Below are positions 22,086-32,498 of a DNA stretch of 64,000 bases, in pieces. Origin of the DNA: Bartonella massiliensis (GTDB taxonomy: Bacteria > Pseudomonadota > Alphaproteobacteria > Rhizobiales > Rhizobiaceae). Position 1 is the stretch's first letter, and each line of letters begins with the position of its first letter. A program made the position numbers and the translations under genes. Where the stretch lies: positions 1 to 64,000 of the forward strand of contig NZ_CABFVS010000001.1 in the NCBI RefSeq assembly GCF_902150025.1. Reading direction: 5' to 3'. The notes beneath the pieces are model-generated. The model ran no database searches and had not been told where the DNA came from. It saw only the letters and a list, made by a program, of their open reading frames with translations.

Positions 22086-22869
22086 ATAATAATATTGTAA
22101 TAATATTGAATAACGAAAGAGATATGCGCAAACGGCTTAAAATTTTCTGAAAACACTTAATAAAATTTAAAAATAAGCAATGAAACCAGATCTTTCTATC
22201 GTAATTTAACTTTAGAAAAAATACCCTTTTTAAAAAACAAAAATGGCTTTTCCATTTAAACAAAGAATATAGAAAAAATTATCCAATGCTCATTTTTCAG
22301 CATGCGTAAATATTGTCTGAATTTATGTTCTTCATACACTATCCGCGGTCATGCTGTTCACATTAATGAAAAAGATAATAATATTCATCTCTATCCAACT
22401 CGAGGTCTATTTCACTATCAAAAAATGTACATTTTTTAGCATCTATAAAACAAAAGGAAATATAATTAAGCGTAAAGTAATTAATATTAATATATTATCA
22501 TGATATAATTAAAAAAATTGTATAATAATTTATACCATCTATAGAACACACACTTTATAATAAAAACCATCATAGCAAATAAAAATTCAGTGCTTCACTT
22601 CATATTTATTATTGATAAGATCATTATATATTATTTTATAAAATAATATATATTAACTTATAAATTAAATTTTAAAAATATTTTTCGTAACTATTACTGT
22701 TACTTTTTTTGCAATATTTTATAAAAAAGTATATCTATATTTTTTAATATGTATTTTTAATATTGACTAAAAATACATAATGATATATCTATACTCATTA
22801 TAAATGAAGTTATATACACATACTGTTATATTTACTAATATATAAAAATTAAAATATTTGAGGTAAGTT
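22086..22869. other. Very AT-rich gap upstream of the small exported-protein cluster
   Basis: About 780 bases without a supportable gene; 22440-22860 is extremely AT-rich. It presumably contains the promoter of the following cluster, but no unambiguous -35/-10 pair can be chosen. Confidence 0.4.
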
Positions 22870-23228
22870 ATGGTAAAATATTTAAAAGTTATGTCTTAAG
22901 TGTTTGTATAGCGAGCGCTTTTTTTCTTTCACAAACTATAAATGTTAATGCAAACTATTTGAGAACCAATACCCCAAAAGAGGAACTTTCTGTTTCTTTC
23001 ATCGAGCACGTAAAGAATGCAAAATCTGATGCTGTTTCTACAACTGCTTTCTATGCTCCATCTGTAAGTTATCAAACAGAAAATGAAACCAATGCAGACG
23101 GAAAAGTTGAAAAAGTCCTTGAACCTGTGACTTTAGGAATGGGACTATTATTTGCTGGATATGCAGTGAGTTTTATAGGATCGATCATAGGTTGGATAAA
23201 AGACATCGTAGTGATGTTTAAATATTAA
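22870..23228 (+). pseudogene. Small exported protein, copy 1 of 3 (frameshifted)
   Basis: ATG at 22870 after GAGGTAAGTT, then a reading frame that stops after 8 codons. One extra base within 22870-22892 would restore a signal peptide like those of copies 2 and 3 (VLSVCIASAFFLSQ) and join the open frame that continues to 23228. The mature part has the family signature NE-T-x-DGKVEKVLEPVTLGMG followed by a hydrophobic Gly-rich segment. A one-base deletion is the simplest reading; a sequencing error cannot be excluded. Confidence 0.7.
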
Positions 23229-23252
23229 ATCTAGTATAACACGAGAATAATG

Positions 23253-23300
23253 GCTTCATTATGTATTATTGGATTGTTGTAAGTAATTACATAATGAAGC
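23253..23300 (+). terminator. Hairpin after copy 1
   Basis: A 13-bp perfect stem (GCTTCATTATGTA at 23253-23265 pairing with 23288-23300), followed by a short T-rich stretch. Confidence 0.6.
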
Positions 23301-23415
23301 TACTTTTACTAACAATATAAACGCTGTAGAATACATTTAAATATCCAAATACCAAATATCCAAATTATAAATGTACGCATATATATTGAATAGTATAAAG
23401 TATTTGAGGTAAATT

Positions 23416-23778
23416 ATGATTAAGTTTTTTAAAAGTCATATATTAAGTATTTTCATGATATCTACCTTCTCTCTTTCACAGGTTGCAAATGTCCATGCAA
23501 GCTATTGGCAAGAGAGTACTCACCGTGAAAATATTTTTGTTTCTGCAATAGAACAAAAAAGAAAGGATGCAGTCCATCTCGTTTCTCTCTATACACCAAA
23601 TATAAATCGTAGTGTAGGAAATGAAATTACCCTTGAGGGAAACTTTGAAAAGGTCGTTGAATCTCTTAGACTGGGGAATTTTGGTTTGGGAATGGCACTT
23701 GGATATGCATCACATGCGGTAGGCATGTTGTTAGGATGGATGATCTTTAAAATGATATGCTATTTTAAATCTTGTTAA
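23416..23778 (+). CDS. Small exported protein, copy 2 of 3
   Basis: A 120-residue protein of unknown function. It has an N-terminal signal peptide (KSHILSIFMISTFSLSQ, likely cleaved after VHA), a charged middle region (EQKRKDAVHLVSLYTPNI), the family signature NEITLEGNFEKVVESLRLG, and a C-terminal hydrophobic segment (about residues 92-116) that could insert in a membrane. The start is set by GAGGTAAATT before ATG, the same context as copy 1. It resembles copies 1 and 3; no known family is recognised. Confidence 0.8.
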   Translation: MIKFFKSHILSIFMISTFSLSQVANVHASYWQESTHRENIFVSAIEQKRKDAVHLVSLYTPNINRSVGNEITLEGNFEKVVESLRLGNFGLGMALGYASHAVGMLLGWMIFKMICYFKSC

Positions 23779-23879
23779 AATTGAAAATTCATAAGAATAC
23801 AATTTTATTTTATAAAACATAAACTATAGATACACCCTGCTTTTATCCATTGTTGATGATAAAAGGTGAATGAATTATC

Positions 23880-23924
23880 CCATTAAGAATAAAAAAAGCT
23901 TTGAATGCTTCTGTTTTTCTTAAT
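23880..23924 (+). terminator. Hairpin after copy 2
   Basis: Outer arms CATTAAGAA and TTCTTAATG pair, and the interior contains A- and T-rich arms around a GC pair. It is a plausible rho-independent terminator between copies 2 and 3. Confidence 0.5.
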
Positions 23925-23983
23925 GTACACTCATTTTGTTGATGTATCTATTCAATTCAGATTAAAATAAAATTATTGGTGAA

Positions 23984-24400
23984 ATGATGATTAAGGTATT
24001 GAAAACTTATGTATTAAATGTTTTTATAGCAGTTGCTTTTTTACTTTCACAAATTACAAATGTTCATGCCAATCATTTGAAAAATGATACTCAATGGGAA
24101 ACGATTACTCTCATGGAACAAGCAAAGAAAAAAGCTGTCAATATCGCTACTTTCTATATCCCTAATTTCATTCATGGAGCAAAAAATGAATCTACCATTG
24201 AAGGAAAAGTAGAGAAAGTCTTTGAACCCATTACTCTAGGCGTTTTTTCTACAGTAGGTGCTTTGGGTTTTGGATTCCTGACCGGATCTGTTATGGCTAT
24301 GTTTAGTGCGGTTATTGGATACGCCATAGGGAAAATTAAAGGCGAACAAGCTAAAGAGGCTCAATTATTTTGGCCATTTGGATACGCGTGTTCGCGTTAA
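23984..24400 (+). CDS. Small exported protein, copy 3 of 3
   Basis: A 138-residue protein. It has a signal peptide (LNVFIAVAFLLSQITNVHA), the family signature NESTIEGKVEKVFEPITLG, then a long Gly-rich hydrophobic segment (about residues 90-122) with GxxxG-like spacing, and a polar tail. It is likely exported and membrane-associated. A strong terminator follows. Copies 1-3 are tandem paralogues of unknown function, possibly lineage-restricted. Confidence 0.8.
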   Translation: MMIKVLKTYVLNVFIAVAFLLSQITNVHANHLKNDTQWETITLMEQAKKKAVNIATFYIPNFIHGAKNESTIEGKVEKVFEPITLGVFSTVGALGFGFLTGSVMAMFSAVIGYAIGKIKGEQAKEAQLFWPFGYACSR

Positions 24401-24410
24401 ATAGGAATTT

Positions 24411-24445
24411 ACAGCCTGCTTTGCATCATTTAGCAGGCTGTTTTT
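24411..24445 (+). terminator. Rho-independent terminator after copy 3
   Basis: A perfect 10-bp stem, ACAGCCTGCT (24411-24420) with AGCAGGCTGT (24432-24441), followed by a run of T. Confidence 0.9.
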
Positions 24446-24509
24446 ATGCTTTCTATGAATAAACTTTACATGACCACCCTGTGTAGCACAAACATAATAT
24501 CTATTCTGA

Positions 24510-24955
24510 TAATACTTTGATTTATAACGATAACCTAGCGTCATTCAACTTGAAATAAGAGTCCTGAATATCGTAAGATTTTCTCATTTCAAACCTGCTC
24601 CATGTTGAATCAATAAAAATCACTTGCTTGCACGTCACAAACGAGATGAGTGTGTGGATAAAACTGTATAATAAAAATGGCTTTTTATGAACCGTCTTAA
24701 GTGCCAAGATCTGTCGCAACACTCAAAGGTTGGCAAATAGTATGATGGTGCCAGCTTGTTACTCCATAAGCGTAAAGATGGGGGAGATCAATGGATTTTA
24801 TATTATTCTAGGGGGGCTTTACCGTTATACCATTCACAGGCAGCATCGTGAAATAATGTGGTGTGTGCTTTGAAAGATGTTTCTTTAAAAAAGCCCGTGA
24901 ATGTGCAAACCAATGGCACTCTATTCTTCGTATATAAGCAGAGAAATTAAGCTAA
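24510..24955 (+). pseudogene. Integrase leader and N-terminal relic (P4-type family)
   Basis: Leader from 'ctttgatttataacgataac'. The former ATG is at 24677 (aaaaatggctttttatgaac) and is followed by a well-preserved stretch 'ttgttactccataagcgtaa' identical to the intact gene, then 'aagcccgtgaatgtgcaaac'. Frameshifts prevent translation. Confidence 0.8.
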
Positions 24956-25387
24956 ACAAAGATTATTAAAAATATATTTGCATATGAAATGCCCTAAATT
25001 TACCTTATAAATTTTCCAGTATGAATTTGAGGAGGTATCACTTCAATATTCATTTTAGCGAACTTAATTGTCACAAAGTATTCAGAGCATAAAATAGCTC
25101 TGAACAGTTGAGTTTTACAGAAGAGATCTTCAATAAATACTATTTTATCTATTTGATTTCATGATTTAAAAAGATACATTAAGTGAAGATATGCTATAAA
25201 TTTCAAGTGAATGAATAATAGAGAGAAAATTTTCAGTTGTAACAGATTTTTTGTAAATATCTGAGTTTATAGCTCAAAAATAAACTTCTATGGAATTAAT
25301 AATTTAAATATTATGAAAAACGTGAAATAAATAACTTCACCAATTTGCTAGAAATAAAAAAACAGAAATAAAAAAAGGATAAAACTT
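24956..25387. other. AT-rich gap before thrC
   Basis: About 430 bases with no supportable gene. It should hold the thrC promoter. Confidence 0.4.
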
Positions 25388-26785
25388 ATGAAATATATCA
25401 GCACGAGAGGTCAATCTCCTGCTTTAAACTTTACAGAAACCATCATGACAGGACTGGCAAGTGATGGTGGACTTTACCTTCCAGATAAATTTCCGCAACT
25501 ATCATTTGATGCGTTACGCGCACTTCGTGGTCAGTCTTATACCACAATTGCTAAAACACTTCTGTGGCCTTTTGTGAATAATGAGATCGAGTATACAGCT
25601 TTTGAAAATATGGTTGCTGAATCTTATGCAACCTTTCACCATCCAGCAATCTGCCCGTTACGACAAACTGGAACAAATGAGTTTATCCTTGAACTCTTTC
25701 ATGGGCCCACTTTAGCTTTTAAAGATGTTGCCATGCAGTTTCTTTCTCGATTGATGGATTATGTTTTAACTGAAAAAAACAGATGTGCAACAATTATTGC
25801 TGCAACATCGGGTGATACTGGAGGAGCTGCGATACAAGCTTTTGCTGGAAAAAAACACTCAGATATTTTTATTTTATTTCCTAAAGGACGTGTATCGCCG
25901 ATTCAACAACGACAAATGACAACCAATAAAAATACCAATGTTCATGCCATTGCCATTGAAGGAAATTTTGACGATTGCCAAGCTCTGGTTAAAGCAATGT
26001 TTAACGATCATGATTTTCGTAAAAAAAGAGCGCTTTCAGGTGTTAATTCTATAAACTGGGCGCGTATCATAGCACAAATTGTTTACTATTTTTCATCTGC
26101 TCTTTCTTTAGGTGCTCCTGATAGAGCTGTTTCATTTACTGTTCCTACTGGAAATTTCGGTGATATTTTTGCAGGTTATGTCGCTGCTCGTATGGGACTA
26201 CCCATTGCTCAACTGATTATAGCAACCAACGATAATGACATCCTCGCTCGGACATTGACCAGCGGTACTTACAAAACACAACCAATCGTCCATACCACAT
26301 CACCTTCTATGGATATTCAAGTCTCTTCTAATTTTGAACGTTTACTTTTTGAAAGTAGCAATCGTGACCCAATGTGGATTCGCAATGCGATGGAAAACTT
26401 GAAAAAAACGGGATCATTTACTCTTGATGAAAAGCAACTCAAAAATATTCGTTCCCTCTTTTCGGCTGGAAAAAGTAACATAGCTGAAACAGCACAAACA
26501 ATTGATCGTGTCTATAAAGAAAGTGGCTATCTTATTGATCCACATACAGCCGTCGCCCTTAAAGTAGCGCGCGAAAATAAAAAACCGCATATTCCCATGA
26601 TCGTCCTTGCCACAGCTCATCCAGCTAAGTTTCCTGATACAATCAAAAGTGCTTGTGGACTTCATGCCCCATGGCCATCTCATCTCAATGATATCATGGA
26701 ATGCGAAGAACACTTCATAAGCCTTGCTAATGATGAAAAAATAGTAAAAGATTATATTTCTTTAAAATCACGTGCATCTTATTAA
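25388..26785 (+). CDS. thrC: Threonine synthase
   Basis: A 465-residue PLP enzyme that converts O-phosphohomoserine to threonine. The PLP lysine lies in HGPTLAFKDVAMQ, and the phosphate-binding loop in ATSGDTGGAA and PTGNFGDIFAGY. Length fits the larger threonine synthase class of proteobacteria. RBS AAAAAAGGAT precedes the ATG. The homoserine kinase gene at 33.9 kb, which would supply its substrate, is frameshifted in this sequence. Confidence 0.96.
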   Translation: MKYISTRGQSPALNFTETIMTGLASDGGLYLPDKFPQLSFDALRALRGQSYTTIAKTLLWPFVNNEIEYTAFENMVAESYATFHHPAICPLRQTGTNEFILELFHGPTLAFKDVAMQFLSRLMDYVLTEKNRCATIIAATSGDTGGAAIQAFAGKKHSDIFILFPKGRVSPIQQRQMTTNKNTNVHAIAIEGNFDDCQALVKAMFNDHDFRKKRALSGVNSINWARIIAQIVYYFSSALSLGAPDRAVSFTVPTGNFGDIFAGYVAARMGLPIAQLIIATNDNDILARTLTSGTYKTQPIVHTTSPSMDIQVSSNFERLLFESSNRDPMWIRNAMENLKKTGSFTLDEKQLKNIRSLFSAGKSNIAETAQTIDRVYKESGYLIDPHTAVALKVARENKKPHIPMIVLATAHPAKFPDTIKSACGLHAPWPSHLNDIMECEEHFISLANDEKIVKDYISLKSRASY

Positions 26786-26869
26786 AGTTAGCTGCATTAA
26801 TTTAAATCAAGAATATTCTAATACCCTTAACAATGAGGTGTGTAGCTTGTTTAATGGAGTCGTAAATAC

Positions 26870-28144
26870 ATGGATGTAGATGTTAGTCGTCTTAGTAATG
26901 GTTTGACTATCGCCACACATACAATGCCACAGATTGAGAGTGTTGCACTTGGAATATGGGTTAAAGTAGGCTCACGCAATGAAACCTTCACACAGCATGG
27001 TATCGCCCATCTGCTTGAACATATGGCTTTTAAAGGAACCGAAAACCGTACTGCTTTTCAAATTGCAACCGATATTGAAGATGTTGGTGGTGAAATCAAT
27101 GCCACAACCAGTATTGAAACAACAGCTTACTTTGCACGTGTCCTTAAAAGCGATATACCACTTGCTATCGACATTTTAGCCGATATTTTGATGCATTCAA
27201 AGTTTGACGAAGATGAACTAGAACGAGAAAAGCAAGTCATTTTTCAGGAAATTGGTGCCGCTCATGACACGCCTGATGACATTGTTTTTGATCATTTTAC
27301 TGAAACAGCCTTTCGTCATCAATCCCTTGGTCGTTCTATTTTAGGAACAGCTAAAACTATTCAATCATTTACATCTGCCGATCTTCATGATTTCATCAAT
27401 AAACAATATAGTGCAGATCGTATGATTGTCGTTGCAGCAGGAGCTGTAAAGCACGAAAGCTTTCTAAAAGAAGTTGAAAGTCGTCTTGGCACTTTTCGCT
27501 CTCATTCAACCGCCTCCCTTACTAATCTTGCAAATTATGTTGGTGGCGACTTTCGTGAATATCGCGATTTAATGGATACACAAGTTGTTTTAGGATTTGA
27601 AGGACGTGCTTATCACGCGCGTGATTTTTATGCGGCCCAAATTCTTTCCATCCTCCTTGGTGGGGGGATGTCCTCACGTCTTTTTCAAGAAATAAGAGAA
27701 AAACGTGGATTATGCTATTCTATTTATGCTTTCCATTGGGGGTTTTCAGATACTGGGCTTTTTGGTGTTCATGCCGCAACTGGACAAGAAGGTCTCAAAG
27801 AACTTCTGCCTGTGATTCTTGATGAACTTTCCAAGGCAAGCAACAACATTCATGCCAATGAACTCCAACGAGCACAAACGCAATATCGTTCTAATCTCAT
27901 AATGTCACAAGAAAATCCTTCTAGTCAAGCACATCTCATTGCGCGCCAAATACTTCTTTACGGTCGCCCCATTCCAATCTCAGAAACAATTGAACGTCTC
28001 GATCTCATCACGCCTAAAAAGTTAACTGATTTAGCCCATCGTCTTTTTACAAGTTCCACACCAACACTCACAGCTGTAGGACCTGTAGGATCCCTCATGA
28101 ATTTTGATGATTTAACATCAACTCTTTCACACAAGTTAAAGTAA
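26870..28144 (+). CDS. M16 family zinc peptidase (processing-peptidase-like)
   Basis: A 424-residue M16 peptidase. The inverted zinc motif H47-x-x-E50-H51 is in AHLLEHMAFKG, and the third ligand region is in EREKQVIFQEI. The glycine-rich loop characteristic of mitochondrial processing peptidases is visible as ILLGGGMSSRLFQEIREKRGLCYS. Placement directly after thrC is conserved in rhizobia. It probably degrades or processes peptides in the cytoplasm or periplasm; no signal peptide is visible. Confidence 0.95.
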   Translation: MDVDVSRLSNGLTIATHTMPQIESVALGIWVKVGSRNETFTQHGIAHLLEHMAFKGTENRTAFQIATDIEDVGGEINATTSIETTAYFARVLKSDIPLAIDILADILMHSKFDEDELEREKQVIFQEIGAAHDTPDDIVFDHFTETAFRHQSLGRSILGTAKTIQSFTSADLHDFINKQYSADRMIVVAAGAVKHESFLKEVESRLGTFRSHSTASLTNLANYVGGDFREYRDLMDTQVVLGFEGRAYHARDFYAAQILSILLGGGMSSRLFQEIREKRGLCYSIYAFHWGFSDTGLFGVHAATGQEGLKELLPVILDELSKASNNIHANELQRAQTQYRSNLIMSQENPSSQAHLIARQILLYGRPIPISETIERLDLITPKKLTDLAHRLFTSSTPTLTAVGPVGSLMNFDDLTSTLSHKLK

Positions 28145-28559
28145 AAAACTGCTTTTCTAAAGCCGCATCACAATAATATACACCAATATACACATACTTT
28201 ATTTTTATCATAAAATTTACTACAAAGACTCTCCTCATTAAATAAGTTTTGGAAATATTGGACAAAGAGGTATACAAAACTATCCAATTCCTCCTTCATG
28301 TGATAGAGATCCTAATGAGTAAAAAGATATATCTGCGAAATTTAGCGATTCATGGTTTAACGTTGCCCTTTTAAAATATGAGATTCCATCCACTTCAAGT
28401 TTTATTGAAGCAAATGGGTATATGATCTATTTATAGATAAAATCATATAACTTTAAGAGAAAGTGATAACAATTTATTCTGTAAAATGATAAAAGGTGGA
28501 TGTTTTTCTCAAAAATCTAAATGATATTAAACATCTTAAAATATTGAGAGTGGGACATT
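28145..28559. other. Intergenic region before GGDEF/EAL gene
   Basis: A gap of 415 bases. No credible gene, hairpin or integrase relic is visible. Confidence 0.45.
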
Positions 28560-31447
28560 GTGAAGAGTTTGCGTAAAATAATTGACATCATTTTCATTAT
28601 CGTCTTTAGTTCTCTTGTCCATCTTACATCAGCATATGCCATTGAGCCCGTTAAGATTTCTTCTCAGGATGCTGCTCTTGATCTCTCAAAAGCAATTGAA
28701 ATTCATCATACAAACAACGCTATTTTTCAAACAAGTACAGCGCCAGGACCAGATGGTATTGTATGGCGTATTGAAGTGCAGGCAAAAAGTAAAAAATTTT
28801 CTGGAAACTGGGCAGTTTTTTCTCTTGCAAACCCAACAGATGAACAAGTCGATCGTCTCATCGTTGCCCCCCATTACCGCATGGCGCATTCTGGATTTTT
28901 TTGGCCAGACCTTGGATCAGAACGGATTCAATCTATAACACCAAGTGAAGGTTTTTCTCTTGATCGTCAACCTAGTGCAAGTTCTGATATCTTTCGTATT
29001 ACCCTTAACCCTGGTGCTGTTGTTACATTTGTAGCCGAACTTAACTCTGCAAATTTACCGCAAATCTATTTGTGGAAGCCTGAAGCTTATAAGGATGCTA
29101 TTAATTCTTATACGCTTTATCATGGTATTCTTCTTGGAATATCCGGTCTCTTAGCACTTTTGTTAACTGTTCTCTTCGTTGTCCGTGGGACAGGCCTATT
29201 TCCTGCAACAGCCGCTGTCGCTTGGGCCGTGCTTTTTTATATTGGGATTGACTTTAATTTTTTAAATAAATTTTTTTCCGTTACCCTCGCAACACAACCA
29301 ATCTGGCGTGCTGGTACAGAGGTCGCACTTGCGGCAACACTCTTTATTTTTCTTTTTACCTACCTCAATCTTAATCGCTGGCATTATCACTTTAGTTATG
29401 GTGCTATTGCTTGGATCATTGCCTTTTGCAGTTTAGGAGCCTTTGCTATTTATGATCCGATCAGAGCAGCAGGAATTGCTCGTCTATCATTTGGCCTTAC
29501 CGCAGTGCTTGGCATATTGCTAATCTTCTATTTTTCAATCCGAAATTATGACCGCGCCATTATGCTTATCCCAACATGGTTGCTTATTAGCTTTTGGTGT
29601 GTTGGAGCCTATGCCTGCATAGAAGGACATTTAAACAATGATATTATCCAGCCAGCATTGGCAGGAGGATTAGTTCTCATTGTTCTTCTCATTAGCTTTA
29701 CTGTCCTGCAACAAACTTTTTCTAATGACGCTTTCCATGAAGGAATATTTTCCGACCTTGAACAACAAGTTCTCGCAGCAAAAGGAGCTGGAAATATTAT
29801 TTGGGATTGGAATATTGAACGTGATCGTATTGTTGTTCATCCAAACATGACAACCCTTTTTTGGTACTGAAAGCCACAACCTCAATGGAACTATGCGCAA
29901 CTGGATTTCAGCTTTGCACTACGATGATCGTGAGCGCTTTCAAGCCGTATTGGATATCATTCTTAAAAATAAAAAAAGGACGCATTGATCAAATTTTTCG
30001 GCTTTCTTCTGGTGGAGGTTATTATCATTGGTTTTCTCTTCGTGCACGTCCAGCTATGCAAAAAGATGGGAAAATCACGCGTGTCATTGGAACCATTGTC
30101 AACATTACAAACCATAAAAAATCTGAAGAACGCTTATTGCATGATGCAATCCACGACAGCTTAACCGGCCTTCCTAACCAACAAATTTTCTTTGATAGGC
30201 TACAAAATTATACCTCTTTGGCGAAAGCAAATATCAAAATTAGACCCACGGTTTTTATGATTGATTTTGACAATTTTCGTCAAATTAATCGTAAATTAGG
30301 CATAGCTGTTGGCGATACTGTACTCCTTATAATCGCCCGTCGTTTAAATCGCCTTATTAACTTTCAAGATACTTTATCGCGCCTTTCAGCAGACCGTTTT
30401 GCAATTATTTTACTCAGTGAAACTGAACCACAAAAAATTGCAGCATTTGCAGATCATTTGCACAAAACAATTTCAGCCCCTATTTCACTTTCAGAAAATA
30501 AAATAGTCCTTTCAACGTCTATCGGATTGGTTACATGGAGCGAAAGCCGATCGACAGCGAAAGATATTTTTAATGATAGTGAATTAGCGATGATTCGTGC
30601 AAAACAAATGGGTGGAAACCATATTGAACCTTTTCGTCCTAATTTTCGCACTTTGGGTCTCGAACATAATACGCTGGAAAAGGATGTCCACTATGCCATA
30701 AAACGCCATGAGATGAAAATCCTCTACCATCCTATTCTTAATTTATCAGACGGACATATTATTGGTTTTGAAACAATTTTAGAATGGCATCATCCAACTT
30801 ATGGAAAATTAAATGTCTCTGATTTCATAAAGATCGTAGAAAACGAGAAAATCGTTATGGATTTGTCACAATTTATTATCGATAATGCTATTATCGATCT
30901 TATAAATGTACAAGAAAAATTTTCCCAACAGCCTTTCTTTATTTCAATTAATTTACCAAGCGCAGAAATGATTCATTCTCGTTTTATCAGTCAATTGCGT
31001 GCCGCTCTGCTTCGCAATCCGCTCCACAAAGGGCATTTGATGATTGAAATATCTGAATTTGTTTTAAGAAACAATCCTGAACAATCTGCACACTTTCTCG
31101 AACAAATTAAAGCACTTGGAATGAATCTCGCACTTGATAATTTTGGAACTGGTTATTCATCACTGACCTATCTTGTGCGTTATCCATTTGATATGGTTAA
31201 ACTTGATCGTTCACTTATCTCAATTGACTCACTCAAAAAGAAACTTGTTCTTAAATCTATCATTAATATGGCAACAGATCTTAACTTGCAAATTATCGCA
31301 GAAGGTGTTGAAAATGAAAAAGAAGCGATCTTCCTCCGTCAAGAGGGTTGTAAATATGTTCAAAGCACACTTGTAACAAAACCTATTGCCATAGAAGAAT
31401 TAATCACTCTCGTTCAAAGCCATTTCCCTTATAAGACAACATACTGA
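28560..31447 (+). pseudogene. 7TM-sensor PAS-GGDEF-EAL protein, two frameshifts
   Basis: The gene starts GTG at 28560. Part 1 (to 29870) has a signal peptide, a periplasmic sensory region (7TMR-DISM-like) and about seven membrane segments (residues about 185-390), ending in a PAS start (NIIWDWNIERDRIVVH). Part 2 (in frame from about 29975) completes the PAS domain (RIDQIFRLSSGGGYYHW), then GGDEF and EAL domains. Removing one T from the run at 29857-29862 and one A from 29971-29977 gives one continuous protein. The GGDEF signature is degenerate (SADRF) and the EAL signature reads ETILEW, although DNFGTGYSS and IAEGVEN remain. It may be a pseudogene, a sequencing artefact, or a c-di-GMP receptor. 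Confidence 0.85.
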
Positions 31448-31810
31448 TTTATAATGATAGTTTAGCATTATAAAACTTGAATGAAAATTCTGAATACCAT
31501 ACGATTTTCTTACTTCAAATCTCTCTCATGTTGAACCGTTCGCTTGGTTCATCACAAAGTGAGGAGAGCCGTGTGGCTCAAAAACTATTAAAAAAAAGAA
31601 GTAAAAATGCCTTTTTATGAATCGTCGAGAAATGCCAAGAGCTTGTCTGCAATATTTTAGGGCTAATAAAGTGTGTGATGGTGCTACCAGCTTATGGCTT
31701 CACAAGCATAAAATGAGGACTTAATGGTTTTACCATACCATTCACAAGCATGCCCCATCGCGAAATGGGTTTGGGCGTACTGAGAAATGTTTTAAAACAT
31801 AAGGAGTAGA
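31433..31810 (+). pseudogene. Integrase leader and N-terminal relic abutting the GGDEF/EAL gene
   Basis: The repeat begins inside the last codons of the preceding gene (aagacaacatactgatttataatgat). The former ATG is at 31607 (gtaaaaatgcctttttatga), with further matches 'atgggtttgggcgtactgagaaatg'-like near 31760-31790. All frames are interrupted. Confidence 0.75.
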
Positions 31811-31842
31811 ATAACGTGTACAGTTAAAAAGCTCAAAAAGCT

Positions 31843-32445
31843 CTACGCATGTCCCATTTCAGACGCAAGATAAGTTGGATCAATCCCCATGCGTGTTAAA
31901 CTTTTATCATATTTGCAACTTAAATCACTTTCAAAAAGAAAACTAGGTGATGTCGAACTGATTAACCAACCGTTTGTAGAAATTTCTGCCTCAAGTTGCC
32001 CTGCTTTCCATCCGGCATAGCCTAATGCTACCAACGCATGCTGTGGACCTTGTTCACAACTGATCGCTTTTAATATATCAATTGTTGCAGTAAAGCAGAC
32101 CTTATCTGCAATAAAAACAGTTTCTTCACAAACATAATCATCTGAATGAAGGACAAAACCACGCGAAGGATCAACAGGACCACCATAGCGAACTGGAAAC
32201 TGTTTTATTGGTTCAGAAAGACATTTTTTTTGGCCACTATCTATGACGCCAAGATGAAGCAAAAGCTCTGGAAAATCAATATGATGCAATCGATTGAGAA
32301 TAATGCCCATCGCACCGGCATCAGAATGCGCACAAATATAAATAACAGAACGAATAAAGCGTTTGTCATTGATCCCAGGCATTGCTATGAGTAATTGTCC
32401 GCCCCAAAAGCCATTACACTGCTTCATTAATCTGTTATTCTCCAT
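31843..32445 (-). CDS. YqgE/AlgH family protein (UPF0301)
   Basis: A 200-residue UPF0301 protein. Family hallmarks are [16 protein letters not shown] near the N-terminus, [17 protein letters not shown], and [17 protein letters not shown]. The biochemical role is not settled. It is divergent from the DsbD-alpha-like gene, with 53 bases between the start codons. Confidence 0.93.
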   Translation of the reverse strand: MENNRLMKQCNGFWGGQLLIAMPGINDKRFIRSVIYICAHSDAGAMGIILNRLHHIDFPELLLHLGVIDSGQKKCLSEPIKQFPVRYGGPVDPSRGFVLHSDDYVCEETVFIADKVCFTATIDILKAISCEQGPQHALVALGYAGWKAGQLEAEISTNGWLISSTSPSFLFESDLSCKYDKSLTRMGIDPTYLASEMGHA

Positions 32446-32498
32446 AATTTATACGATAAAAGTTTGTTCATTTATTACAGTAGGAAAATAAAACTCCA

